From Gemmiger formicilis (GTDB lineage Bacteria; Bacillota; Clostridia; Oscillospirales; Ruminococcaceae): 64,000 nucleotides of DNA. The notes under the pieces are model-generated. The model saw only the letters and a list, made by a program, of their open reading frames with translations. It did no database searches and was not told where the DNA came from. Within the stretch, counting starts at the first letter, position 1; every line of letters begins with the position of its first letter. The translations under genes were made by a program, and so were the position numbers. The DNA is taken from NCBI RefSeq assembly GCF_018784445.1, contig NZ_WQOH01000014.1:248001-312000 (forward strand), in the 5' to 3' direction. Below are positions 16,736 through 25,120 of the stretch, piece after piece.

Positions 16736-17788
16736 TCACACCTCCGAACGCTTCATGATATGAATTTCGTCCGGGCCGATGTTCATGCCGATAAGTTCGC
16801 CGGGCTGGCTGGCCTGTGTAGAATGAATGATCCACTCATACCCTTCCACATCGACGTGCATTTCAAAGTGAACGCCCTTGAAGATGACCTCACGCACAAG
16901 GCCGGTCAGCATACCGACGGAAGGCGGCACGATCTGCACGTCCTCGGGGCGGATGACGACCTGCACAGGCTCGTTGGGCTTGAAGCCGCGGTCCACGCAG
17001 GTAAAGTCATGCCCACCGAAGTTGACATAGAAGTCGCGCAGCATGACGCCGTCCACGATGTTGGAGTCACCGATAAAGCGGGCCACAAAAGCGTTCTTGG
17101 GTTCGTTATAGATATCCTGGGGAGAGCCGATCTGCTGGATCTTGCCGCCGGACATGACCACGACGGTGTCCGACATGGTCAGCGCTTCCTCCTGGTCATG
17201 GGTAACGTAGACGAAGGTAATGTTCATTTCGCGCTGCAGGCGTTTCAGCTCCAGCTGCATCTCTTTTCTCAGCTTGAGGTCAAGGGCGCCGAGAGGTTCG
17301 TCGAGCAGCAGGACGCGGGGCTGGTTGACCAGGCTGCGGGCAATGGCCACGCGCTGCTGCTGGCCGCCGGAAAGCTGATGGATGCTGCGGCGCTCAAAGC
17401 CTTTCAGGCCGACGGTCTCAAGCATTTCCAGTACTTTCGGGCGGATTTCATCCTCTGCCATTTTTTTCAGGCGCAGGCCGAAGGCGACGTTCTCGAACAC
17501 GTTCAGGTGCGGGAACAGCGCATACTTCTGGAACACCGTATTCACCGGCCGTTTGTACGGCGGCATATTGGCGATGTCCTTGCCATCAAAAAAGACATTG
17601 CCCGATTTCGGGGTGACAAAACCGGCAATCACACGCAGGGTCGTCGTCTTGCCGCAGCCCGAAGGGCCGAGGAAAGTGACAAACTCCTTGTCGTGGATGT
17701 CCAGCGAAAGGCCGTCCAGAACCTTTTGCCCATCGAAATCGACAACAATGTCTTTCAGAGATACGATCAGATTTTCATTCATTTTCAT
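16736..17788 (-). CDS. potA: Polyamine ABC transporter ATPase
   Basis: ATPase that powers polyamine uptake. The 350 residues include Walker [12 protein letters not shown]-loop, signature [10 protein letters not shown], Walker [12 protein letters not shown] and the H-loop [10 protein letters not shown]-terminal TOBE/OB domain (about 240-350) is typical of PotA/MalK-type ATPases and can carry allosteric control. The ATG follows AAAGGGGGA; a second ATG two codons later is possible. A 210-base leader separates it from a near-consensus promoter. Confidence 0.95.
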   Translation of the reverse strand: MKMNENLIVSLKDIVVDFDGQKVLDGLSLDIHDKEFVTFLGPSGCGKTTTLRVIAGFVTPKSGNVFFDGKDIANMPPYKRPVNTVFQKYALFPHLNVFENVAFGLRLKKMAEDEIRPKVLEMLETVGLKGFERRSIHQLSGGQQQRVAIARSLVNQPRVLLLDEPLGALDLKLRKEMQLELKRLQREMNITFVYVTHDQEEALTMSDTVVVMSGGKIQQIGSPQDIYNEPKNAFVARFIGDSNIVDGVMLRDFYVNFGGHDFTCVDRGFKPNEPVQVVIRPEDVQIVPPSVGMLTGLVREVIFKGVHFEMHVDVEGYEWIIHSTQASQPGELIGMNIGPDEIHIMKRSEV

Positions 17789-17862
17789 TGCATCCCCCTT
17801 TGCGGAATTTCCCGTTACAGGGCTTCTTCGCGCGCCGTTTCTTCCTTAGGTCGGCACAAAGT

Positions 17863-17880
17863 CCTTGACGAGTCAGCGTC
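17863..17880. promoter_or_regulatory. Inverted repeat in the potA leader
   Basis: TTGACG and CGTCAA flank a 6-base centre. The repeat lies in the untranslated leader about 75 bases upstream of potA. It could be an operator or a leader hairpin; no regulator is implied by the sequence. Confidence 0.3.
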
Positions 17881-18005
17881 AATTATGCCGCCCCGCAAAG
17901 GTTTGTTACACGGTCTTTGTTTTGCAAAGTCCGCTGCAAGCAGCACATACAACGCCAATGTGTCAGGGCAGAAAAAATTTACCCTTAGATGCACACACAA
18001 GATAC

Positions 18006-18033
18006 ATTATACGGCATGGAGAATGTTTGTCAA
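18006..18033 (-). promoter_or_regulatory. Near-consensus promoter of potABCD
   Basis: Perfect TTGACA (18028-18033) and perfect TATAAT (18006-18011) with a 16-base spacer on the minus strand. Transcription would start near 17999, giving a leader of about 210 bases. Confidence 0.8.
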
Positions 18034-18082
18034 TAAAAACTTTTTCATGATTTTGTAAAGAAGTGTTCATGACTTCGTAAAA

Positions 18083-18394
18083 TTATCTTGCTTTGCAGAA
18101 AAAACGCGCTGCGGCAATGTTTATTGTAATGGACGCCGCGGTGGCCAGCAGGCCCAGCGCAGTGATGAAATTTAAAACGGCCAGCAGCGTTTGCTTGCGG
18201 CAGCTGTCTGCCAGAATGCCCCCATACAGTGTGCCCGCCAGCATCGGCACCAGGGCCGCCGCCGTGATGCCGCCGTACAGCGCAGCGGAACCGGTCTTGC
18301 GCAGCAGGTACAGCGGCAGCGCAAACCGCAGTGCCGCATTGGCGAACAGCGTAACGATTTGGCAGATAAGTAATCTGTAAAAGGTAGTGTTCAT
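18083..18394 (-). pseudogene. Truncated MFS transporter (N-terminal quarter)
   Basis: The 103-residue frame resembles the first three membrane segments of an MFS drug exporter. It has the loop-2-3 motif GGILADSCRKQTLLA and an N-terminus typical of MFS proteins next to TetR repressors. A full MFS protein has about 400 residues and twelve segments; here the frame stops and the pot promoter follows within 50 bases, so the rest is deleted. It still has an AGGAGA ribosome site and its own promoter with a palindrome in the spacer. A working transporter is very unlikely. Confidence 0.75.
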
Positions 18395-18424
18395 GGGTGT
18401 GTCTCCTGTTTTTGTGAAAACTGT

Positions 18425-18453
18425 TTTATATAAACCGACCGGCGGTTTGTAAA
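18425..18453 (-). promoter_or_regulatory. Promoter and palindromic operator of the truncated MFS gene
   Basis: TTTACA (18448-18453) and TATAAA (18425-18430) are 17 bases apart on the minus strand. The spacer is almost entirely the palindrome AAACCG-N5-CGGTTT (18432-18448), a form often seen at TetR-family targets. The adjacent TetR protein is the obvious candidate ligand. Confidence 0.6.
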
Positions 18454-18458
18454 TGCGA

Positions 18459-18485
18459 AATAAAATTGGCGGTGCAAGCCGCCAA
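18459..18485 (-). terminator. Terminator of tetR
   Basis: TTGGCGG and CCGCCAA form a 7-base stem with a 6-base loop, followed by TTTTATTT on the minus strand. It separates tetR from the MFS remnant. Confidence 0.6.
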
Positions 18486-18500
18486 ATGCAGGTTTTTACC

Positions 18501-19136
18501 TTATTCCTCGCACATCTTCACCATCTGTGTACTCTGTTCCTCGGTCAGCAGATCCAGCCCAATCCCCTGCGTTACCTGGCGGAACACCGCGCACCGTGCC
18601 CGTTGCTGGTCTGGCGTGGTAGGGCGCGTCAGCGGGTGGAGCCAGAGGTCTGCCAGTAAAAACAGGGCTTCCCCCAATGCGGCGGCGTCCGCGGTGTGGA
18701 TGCTGCCGTCGGTTGTTCCCTGCTGAATCATCGGTGTTATGTAAATGGGAATAGTCTTTTCCAACAAATCGTGCAGCTCAATGGAAAGAAACTGAGGGTC
18801 GTCCCAAAGACGCGGCAGTGCGCGGCCCAGCGCTTGCTGGCGCTGCGGCAATAGCGACGCGGCAAAGACGGCCTGCAATTTTTGCAGCCCGGTCATGGCG
18901 TCGTCGTCGCGGATATGGGCCAGCGTGGCCGTAAACTCCGCCCCCATGCGGTCGCCCACCTTGGCGGCAATTTCCTCTTTGGATTTAAAGTGGTGGTACA
19001 CGGCTCCCTTGGAAAGTCCTGTTTCGTCAATGACATCCTGCAAGGTGGTGTGGGCATAGCCCTTTTGGGCAAACAGGCACGCGGCAGCGTCAAGGATTTT
19101 TTCTACGGTTTGCTCCGGATATTTGTTGCGCGACAT
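18501..19136 (-). CDS. TetR-family repressor
   Basis: A 211-residue regulator. The N-terminal helix-turn-helix (about 10-55, TLQDVIDETGLSKGAVYHHF) is a clean TetR signature. The C-terminal ligand domain is unassigned. I start it at the ATG behind AAGGAG rather than three codons upstream. Its own promoter carries a perfect palindrome just after the -10, and the downstream MFS promoter carries a different palindrome. It probably controlled drug efflux before the transporter was truncated. Confidence 0.92.
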   Translation of the reverse strand: MSRNKYPEQTVEKILDAAACLFAQKGYAHTTLQDVIDETGLSKGAVYHHFKSKEEIAAKVGDRMGAEFTATLAHIRDDDAMTGLQKLQAVFAASLLPQRQQALGRALPRLWDDPQFLSIELHDLLEKTIPIYITPMIQQGTTDGSIHTADAAALGEALFLLADLWLHPLTRPTTPDQQRARCAVFRQVTQGIGLDLLTEEQSTQMVKMCEE

Positions 19137-19150
19137 AGGATACACTCCTT

Positions 19151-19173
19151 TTTACAGACTAATGGTCTGTAAA
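19151..19173. promoter_or_regulatory. Palindromic operator of tetR
   Basis: TTTACAGAC and GTCTGTAAA form a perfect 9-base inverted repeat with a 5-base spacer, located between the tetR -10 box and ribosome site. The position fits autorepression. Confidence 0.6.
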
Positions 19174-19176
19174 TTG

Positions 19177-19205
19177 AATATACGCGCTTTCACACCAAAA
19201 GTCAA
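19177..19205 (-). promoter_or_regulatory. Promoter of tetR
   Basis: TTGACT (19200-19205) and TATATT (19177-19182) with a 17-base spacer on the minus strand. Confidence 0.65.
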
Positions 19206-19283
19206 TACATTTGCCCGGGATTGTCCGGTGATTTGCGGCAGCGGGGGTGGTATACTTTTGAGAGTAGAAAGAGGGGTTATTGT

Positions 19284-20123
19284 ATGGAAAAAATCGGAGT
19301 CATCGATGTAGGTGGCGGTCTGCGCGGCATCTATGCGGCGGGCGTGTTTGACTGGTGCATGGACAACGGCGTACAATTTGATTACGGCATCGGCATTTCG
19401 GCAGGAAGCGCTAACCTTGCCTCCTATTTAAGCAGCCAGCGCGGGCGGAACTATCTGTTCTATGAGGAATACTCCATGCGCAAAGAATATATGGGCGCAG
19501 GAAATATGCTGCACGGCGGGTCGTTTTTGAACCTGCAATATATCTACGGCACATTGAGTAACCGCGAATGTGAAAACCCACTGGATTTTGAAAGGATGGC
19601 GGCTAATCCGATGGAGTGGTACATGATCGCCACAGACGCCACAACTGGCAAGCCGAAGTACTTTACACGCGGCGATATGCGTCAGGACGACTACCGCGTG
19701 CTGATGGCATCCTGCTGCATCCCGGTGGCGTGCAAGCCTATTGAGATTGGCGGTGTGCCTTACTATGACGGTGCGCTGGGGGATACGATCCCTTTGCAAA
19801 AGGCTTTTGCGGACGGCTGCGACAAGGTTGTGCTGATTTTGACAAAGCCGGTGGGCACCATCCGCGCGGATGGCACGGACCGTAAGCTGGCGCGGGTCAT
19901 CCACCGAAAATACCCCCACGCCGCCGAACAGCTGGCCCTGCGGGCGCAGCATTATAATGAAGGTATTGCGTTGGCCCAAAAGCTGGCCGCCGAGGGCAAG
20001 GTGCTTATTATTGCGCCAGACGACACCTGCGGCGTCAAGACGCTGACCCGCGACCAGGAGGCGTTGAAAAAACTGTACAGCAAAGGCATGAAAGACGCAG
20101 AGCGCATCCGGGACTTTCTGTAA
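19284..20123 (+). CDS. Patatin-like phospholipase
   Basis: A 279-residue cytoplasmic serine acyl-hydrolase. The oxyanion loop GGGLRG lies at residues 10-15. The nucleophile elbow GISAGS puts the catalytic Ser at 39, and the partner Asp is in YYDGALGD. This is the Ser-Asp dyad of patatins, in the short bacterial YjjU-like form. I start at the ATG behind GAAAGAGGGG; an upstream in-frame ATG has no ribosome site. It is convergent with the ABC permease, and the two stop codons abut. Confidence 0.9.
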   Translation: MEKIGVIDVGGGLRGIYAAGVFDWCMDNGVQFDYGIGISAGSANLASYLSSQRGRNYLFYEEYSMRKEYMGAGNMLHGGSFLNLQYIYGTLSNRECENPLDFERMAANPMEWYMIATDATTGKPKYFTRGDMRQDDYRVLMASCCIPVACKPIEIGGVPYYDGALGDTIPLQKAFADGCDKVVLILTKPVGTIRADGTDRKLARVIHRKYPHAAEQLALRAQHYNEGIALAQKLAAEGKVLIIAPDDTCGVKTLTRDQEALKKLYSKGMKDAERIRDFL

Positions 20124-20912
20124 TTACGCCAGATTCAGCCGCTTGGTCATGAACCACTGGGTCAGTGCCCACATAAGGGCATCGACGAGGGCGATGAGCG
20201 CAAAGACGACCAGCATGGAAAGCAGCAGGAAAGGCAGACTGTTGTCATAGTTTAAAATGAACGATGCACCGATGAAATTTATATTGCTGAAATATTTGTA
20301 TCCATAGAGGGCAACGAAAAACGCAGTTACCAGTGCCGCCATCTGCCCGGCAAAACCGATGACGAAGTAAGCGGCGATGCTGATAAGCATGCGCTGCTGG
20401 GTGAACTGCCCGGCGAAAGCACAGGCCAGGTAGGTGTGCAGCAGGGCCCCCGCAATCAGGGCCAGAACGATAAGCACCATTACAGCCCAGATGGCAAAAT
20501 CCTCAGCATGAGGGACGCTGAATGCAAAATCGCCTGTAAGCAGCGCACCACAGACGGAAGAAAATAACATACCGAACACGGTCCACGCCGTGCCGCAAAT
20601 AACCTTGGCGGCAATATGCTTCCAGGGCTGCACGGGAAGGGCCAGCATCAGGTAGCCGCGGTCGCCCAGCAGGCGGTAAAATTGCTGCACTTCAATAAAG
20701 AAGCAGACCGCCAGCACTACCAGCAGGCTGACGAGCGCTGCCAGGTTCAGCAACACCAGGGCCAGCCCGGCCAGCGGAAATCTGTCAGAGGTATTTTGGA
20801 TAAAATGGCTCAGGATACCGGTGAAAATGTTCAGCACCAGCACACCGCTTGCAATCGGCAGGACAACGCGGCCCGTGGCCTTGAACTCGTATTTCAATAA
20901 ATTTGTCAGCAT
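20124..20912 (-). CDS. ABC transporter permease
   Basis: A 262-residue protein with six hydrophobic segments and no recognisable extracellular domain. Its ATG overlaps the last codons of the ATPase gene (ATGCTGA), behind GGGAGG. With the YtrA-type regulator upstream this is a three-gene GntR-ATPase-permease unit. Relatives respond to cell-envelope stress or antimicrobial peptides. Substrate unknown. Confidence 0.82.
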   Translation of the reverse strand: MLTNLLKYEFKATGRVVLPIASGVLVLNIFTGILSHFIQNTSDRFPLAGLALVLLNLAALVSLLVVLAVCFFIEVQQFYRLLGDRGYLMLALPVQPWKHIAAKVICGTAWTVFGMLFSSVCGALLTGDFAFSVPHAEDFAIWAVMVLIVLALIAGALLHTYLACAFAGQFTQQRMLISIAAYFVIGFAGQMAALVTAFFVALYGYKYFSNINFIGASFILNYDNSLPFLLLSMLVVFALIALVDALMWALTQWFMTKRLNLA

Positions 20913-21604
20913 TTGTAGACCTCCCGGAAGTATGCATCAACGCTCATGCCTGTTTCCTCGCGCAGCTCGTCAACGGCGGCCTGGCGAAGGGCCTTGCCGT
21001 TTTGCAGGAAAATCACCTCATCCAGCACCTTTTCGATGTCGCCAATCAGGTGGGTGGACAGGACCAGCGCGGCGTCCTCGCTGTAATTGTGAAGGATCGT
21101 CTGCAAAATGTAGTCGCGGGCAGCGGGGTCAACGCCGCCTAAGGGCTCATCCAGCAGGTAGAGCTTGGCGGCGCGGCTCATGGTCAAGCAGAGCTGCATT
21201 TTCTCCTGTGTCCCCTTGCTCATGGCACCGATTTTGTCGTGAGCTTGGATGCGCAGGTCAGCCAGCATGGCGTCGGCCTTGGCCTTGTCAAAATCGGGGA
21301 AAAAGTCATTGTACAGGCTCACGGCGTCAGCGGCTGTGAACTCAGTAGGCAGGGCCATCCGATCCGGCAGATAGCTGGTGACAGCCTTGGTGTAGACACC
21401 GACGGGGGTCTTATTGACCAGCACACTGCCAGCTGTGGGTGTAAGCAGCCCGGCAGAGATTTTCAGCAGTGTGGTTTTGCCGCTGCCGTTGGGGCCCAGC
21501 AGCCCGACCAGCTTGCCGGGCGTGACGGAAAACTCTGCGCCGTTCAGGGCGGTGGTGCGGCCATACCGTTTGGTCAGGCCGTGTACCTCATAAATAGCAT
21601 CCAT
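20906..21604 (-). CDS. ABC transporter ATPase
   Basis: A 232-residue ATPase with Walker A GPNGSGKTTLL and Walker B LYLLDEPLGGVDP. The signature position reads MSKGTQEKMQ, a degenerate form common in the BcrA/YtrB group. The C-terminus has none of the added domains of longer family members. It follows the GntR gene by three bases and overlaps the permease. Confidence 0.92.
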   Translation of the reverse strand: MDAIYEVHGLTKRYGRTTALNGAEFSVTPGKLVGLLGPNGSGKTTLLKISAGLLTPTAGSVLVNKTPVGVYTKAVTSYLPDRMALPTEFTAADAVSLYNDFFPDFDKAKADAMLADLRIQAHDKIGAMSKGTQEKMQLCLTMSRAAKLYLLDEPLGGVDPAARDYILQTILHNYSEDAALVLSTHLIGDIEKVLDEVIFLQNGKALRQAAVDELREETGMSVDAYFREVYKC

Positions 21605-21607
21605 GGT

Positions 21608-21982
21608 TTACTCCTCTGTCTGCTGCTGTGCGGTTTCGCGCAGTAGCGTTTCAATTTCGGTTTCGGTCAGGCTCAGGGCGTGCATTTGATGCAGAAACTC
21701 CCCTGCCAGCGTTTGGGCGCGGCGGCGGCGCAGGGCGTGTAGCGCGGCGTCATCGGCGGTCACGGTGCGGCCTGCCGTGCGCTGGGCTTGCAGCAAGCCG
21801 CGGCTTTCCAATTCCTGCAAGGCACGCTGCATCGTGTTGGGATTGACGCCCGCGTCGGCGGCCAGCTCCCGCACAGGCGGGATGCGGCTGCCGGGCGGGA
21901 ACTCCCCTGCCACCAGCGCAAGCTCAAGCTGTTCCACAAGCTGCACGTAGACCGGGCGGCCTGCTGTGATGTTCCAGTTCAT
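21608..21982 (-). CDS. YtrA-type GntR regulator
   Basis: A 124-residue repressor with the GntR winged helix (about 10-75: PPVRELAADAGVNPNTMQRAL) and a short C-terminal helical dimerisation tail. This is the YtrA subfamily rather than FadR or HutC. The downstream ATPase and permease are the expected targets. A 36-base palindrome overlaps the -10 of its own promoter, giving direct evidence for autorepression. Confidence 0.92.
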   Translation of the reverse strand: MNWNITAGRPVYVQLVEQLELALVAGEFPPGSRIPPVRELAADAGVNPNTMQRALQELESRGLLQAQRTAGRTVTADDAALHALRRRRAQTLAGEFLHQMHALSLTETEIETLLRETAQQQTEE

Positions 21983-21999
21983 AACGGCGGCTCCTTTGC

Positions 22000-22035
22000 T
22001 GTATCATTGTGTTAAGAACTTAATACAATGATACA
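22000..22035. promoter_or_regulatory. Near-perfect 36-base palindrome: YtrA-type operator
   Basis: The outer arms TGTATCATTGT and ACAATGATACA are perfect over 11 bases. The inner TTAAG-AA-CTTAA is also symmetric; only one base pair is mismatched. It covers the -10 box. Confidence 0.8.
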
Positions 22036-22056
22036 ACTGCAATATGGATTTGTCAA
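22028..22056 (-). promoter_or_regulatory. Promoter of the GntR-ABC operon
   Basis: Perfect TTGACA (22051-22056), 17-base spacer, TATCAT (22028-22033), with the -10 inside the palindrome. Confidence 0.75.
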
Positions 22057-22059
22057 GAG

Positions 22060-22095
22060 GAAAAATAAAAATCCTCCGCCAATGTGGCGGAGGAT
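22060..22095 (-). terminator. Terminator of the rarA-acyltransferase-hydrolase operon
   Basis: ATCCTCCGCC and GGCGGAGGAT form a perfect 10-base stem with a 5-base loop, followed on the minus strand by TTTTTATTTTT. Confidence 0.85.
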
Positions 22096-22110
22096 GCGAT
22101 ACAGCGTGGT

Positions 22111-23043
22111 TTAAATGTGATCTTCAATCCAGGTCAGCACGTAGTCAAAGACCTCGTCGCGGTTGGTCTCGTTGTGCAGTTCGTGGCGGCCGCCCTCAAA
22201 AATCTGGCAGGTCAGGTCGTTGACACCGGCGTCGCCCAGCATGGCCCAGACCTTGCGCACGCCGCTGCCGTAGCCGCCCACCGGGTCGCAGTCACCGGCA
22301 ATCAGCAGAATGGGCAGGTCTTTGTCGATGGCCTGCGCCCACGCCTTGGTGCTGACATGGTTCAGCGTTGCCAGCATTTCGCGGTAGGTGGCGGCGGTGA
22401 ACTGGAAGGTACACAGGCAGTCGGCATCGTAGGCGTTCACAACGTTTTCGTCGCGGGAAAGCCAGGCGTTGGGCGATTGGGCGTTTGCAATTTTCTTGCA
22501 ATAGCTGCCAAAATTCAGCTTGACCATCAGCGGCGAAACATAGCGCGGCCCCTTGACGCGGGCAATCAGCCCGGCTAGTTTTTGGCCGATGACGTTCATA
22601 AAGCTGGGGCCTGCCGTGCCGGAAATAACCAGTGCCGTGATGCTCTCCGGCCACTTTTCGGCGTACCAGCGCGCGTAAAAGCTGCCCATGCTGTGGCCGT
22701 ACAGGATAATGGGCGTATCAGGAAAACGCTCATGGAGCAAGCCGTTCATTGTGTGCAGGTCGTTCAGCAGATGCAGGCGGCCATCCGGCTCGCCGTAGTG
22801 GCCGTGCTCCCCTGCCTTGGCGGTGTCGCCGTGGCCGAGGTGGTCATTGCCCGCCAGTGCAATGCCGTGGGCGGCGTAGAACTCGGCCATGGGCGCGTAG
22901 CGGCGCACATACTCGCACATACCGTGGCTCAGCTGGATGACTGCCCGCACAGGTTTATCCGGCATCGTGTACAGCACAGCGGAGGAAATATGGCGTCCGT
23001 CCGACGACGGAAACGTAATGGTCTCGCAGTGAAGGTCAGACAT
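22111..23043 (-). CDS. Monoacylglycerol-lipase-like alpha/beta hydrolase
   Basis: A 310-residue serine hydrolase. The nucleophile elbow GHSMG puts Ser at 118. The later Asp in AGDCDPVGG and His in GGRHELHNE complete the triad, and QLSHGMCEY provides the oxyanion region. This matches the PldB/monoacylglycerol lipase branch. It has no signal peptide, so it is cytoplasmic. It is last in the operon with rarA and two acyltransferases and may act on acyl chains linked to their chemistry, which is inference. Confidence 0.88.
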   Translation of the reverse strand: MSDLHCETITFPSSDGRHISSAVLYTMPDKPVRAVIQLSHGMCEYVRRYAPMAEFYAAHGIALAGNDHLGHGDTAKAGEHGHYGEPDGRLHLLNDLHTMNGLLHERFPDTPIILYGHSMGSFYARWYAEKWPESITALVISGTAGPSFMNVIGQKLAGLIARVKGPRYVSPLMVKLNFGSYCKKIANAQSPNAWLSRDENVVNAYDADCLCTFQFTAATYREMLATLNHVSTKAWAQAIDKDLPILLIAGDCDPVGGYGSGVRKVWAMLGDAGVNDLTCQIFEGGRHELHNETNRDEVFDYVLTWIEDHI

Positions 23044-23061
23044 AAATTTCTCCTATTTTAG

Positions 23062-24078
23062 TCAGGTTTGTTGGGTAGGCTGCTTTTGTGTTTTGGCGGT
23101 CAATCGCGCCATTACGCGGGCAAGCAAAACGGCAAAGAGCACAGACAGGACGGAAAGCAGAAGCCAGCGCTTGTCCGTGCCATACAAGATGTCGTCCGAG
23201 AGTGCATCGCGAAAGACCTGGAAAGCAAAAGCGTGAACAGCGTAAATTTCCAGTGTACATCCGCCCAGGAACGTACAGCCGCGGATGATTTGCGGGGCAA
23301 CCTTATCCAGGCAGGCGGCCAGCAGGGACAGTACAATACACAGCCCAGGTGCAATCAGGATAAACGGAAACCAATACAGACCATAGGCCCAAATACGGTC
23401 ATCCGGGACGCACTTGACTATGTACACCAAAAGCCCCCAGCCAAGGCAGGAAAGCGCAATAAGCGCGGCGGCCAGTCGGGCCGGGATCTCTTCGTGCCTG
23501 GCACCGTAATCGGCAAAACAGATGCCGAGGAAAAGAAGCGGCAGCCGCGAAAACAGCATGAGCCGGATATCCGAGAAAAATGGTACAGAAAACGCCGCAC
23601 AGAGGAAAAACAGCAGAATTTTTCTGCGCAGGGACGCATTCTGACAAAGCGGTACAAGAAAGAGGGCAAAGAGATAATAAATCCACACACCATTCATGTA
23701 CCAAAGTGTCTGAAAGTCCGCACTTGCCAAGAAGTCAACACACAGATAGTTCGCAAATACCGAAGAAACCGAAATACCGGAACGAAGATGCTGGTAGATC
23801 AACCAGGCTGTCAGCACAACATAGTAGCTGGGCAGAATGCGGATGATACGTTTTTTGAGAAAAGCAATCGGGTCATAGTGGCGAGTAAGGGAATGATAAC
23901 AGCCCAGGCCCGAGGCAAACACAAAAATGTCAACGCCCGAAAAGCCGAAGAAGCGCACATACCCAAGGAAGGAACTGTAATATTTTGGCGGTAGGCTGGA
24001 ATGGTAGTAGAGTATCCATAGCGCAGCCAGTGCCATCCAGACAGAACGATACTTTGTAATGTTACGGTAGCGGAGCAT
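23062..24078 (-). CDS. Acyltransferase 3 family membrane protein (copy A)
   Basis: A 338-residue polytopic membrane protein, about ten hydrophobic segments, resembling OafA/WecH-type acyltransferases that add acetyl groups to surface glycans. The N-terminal YYHSSL replaces the usual R/H-x-H and keeps one His. FSGVDIFVFASGLGCYHSL is the conserved second segment. It starts behind AAGGAG and is intact. It is a tandem paralogue of the frameshifted gene next to it, with many identical stretches (DIFVFASGLGCYHSL, GCTLEIY, YGTDKRWLL). Confidence 0.85.
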   Translation of the reverse strand: MLRYRNITKYRSVWMALAALWILYYHSSLPPKYYSSFLGYVRFFGFSGVDIFVFASGLGCYHSLTRHYDPIAFLKKRIIRILPSYYVVLTAWLIYQHLRSGISVSSVFANYLCVDFLASADFQTLWYMNGVWIYYLFALFLVPLCQNASLRRKILLFFLCAAFSVPFFSDIRLMLFSRLPLLFLGICFADYGARHEEIPARLAAALIALSCLGWGLLVYIVKCVPDDRIWAYGLYWFPFILIAPGLCIVLSLLAACLDKVAPQIIRGCTFLGGCTLEIYAVHAFAFQVFRDALSDDILYGTDKRWLLLSVLSVLFAVLLARVMARLTAKTQKQPTQQT

Positions 24079-24108
24079 GAATTATTCTCCTTATTATGAT
24101 GTGCAGTT

Positions 24109-25115
24109 TTACAATTTCCCGGCAAGAAATTTTGATATCCGGGAAGCAGCGGCAGATGCCAGAAAGGCAACCAGGAAGGATGCGGCGGTGATGAGCAGCC
24201 AGCGCTTATCGGTGCCGTAGAAAATACCGGAATCCATGGCGCGGCGCGCTGCATGGAATACAAACATATGCACGACATAAATTTCCAACGTACACCCACC
24301 GATATATCGCAGAAAACGGATAACGATGGGGGCGGCGCATTCCACCAGCATCGACAGCCAGGAAAGCAGCAGGCACAGCCCCGGGACAATCAGGATAAAC
24401 GGCCACCACAAAAGGCCGTAGGGGTACAAATATTCGTGACAGCGATAGTAACACAGCAACAGGATGGCGATGCCCGCCGCCATTGCGCTAAGCAGTGCAA
24501 GGACGGTACGCTTGGTAAGCGTGGGATACCGACTGCCGTAATCTGCGGCGCAGACGCCCAGATACAGCAGCGGAACACGCGCAAACAGCATGAGGCGCAT
24601 GGTGTCCCCAAGGAACGGAACCGTCAGCAGAATGCAGAAGCAAAAGCCCAGCAGCTTTGTTTTGAAGTTGCCCCGCAGGCAAAGCGGAACAAAGAACAGC
24701 ACGAGGATATAGTACACAACCAGGCCGTTTACATACCACAGCGTCTGTAAGCCAAGGCCAAATAAACTGTCTATTCCTAAGTAAGTGGCGACCACACCCT
24801 GCACCGTGGTACCCAGGCGCAGGCCGTCATAAATGACCCAAGGCGTGACACAGAGATAATAGGCAGGTACAATCTTGATAAGACGCTTTTTAATAAAGAT
24901 GAGCGTATCAGGGTTCTTTTTCAGCGAGTGATAGCACCCGAGTCCTGAGGCAAACACAAAAATGTCAACACCGCCTGCCCCGCAGCTTTTTAAGACCTGC
25001 AAAAACGCACAGGGGGGGTAAGCGAAATATGGTGATATACCACCCACAAGGCAGCAAGGGCCATCCACACACTGCGGTAGGATAGGATTTTTTTGAAATC
25101 GCAAAAGTCAGCCAC
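24109..25115 (-). pseudogene. Acyltransferase 3 family gene (copy B), frameshifted at a G7 run
   Basis: Two frames together give a protein collinear with copy A. The first runs from a GTG at 25115 behind AAGGGAG through SYRSVWMALAALWVVYHH and stops shortly after a run of seven C (seven G on plus, 25012-25018). The second frame continues from that run through GGVDIFVFASGLGCYHSL to the stop at 24109. One extra base in the run would make a 335-residue protein, against 338 for copy A. The rest shows no decay. It may be a phase-variable gene, a recent mutation or a sequencing error. Confidence 0.8.
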
Positions 25116-25120
25116 AGCGG

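Noticed and set aside
17815-18000. 61-codon minus-strand frame in the potA leader
   Set aside because: It would need a TTG start at the expected 5' end of the transcript with no ribosome site, and it resembles no protein. It is mentioned only as part of the long leader.
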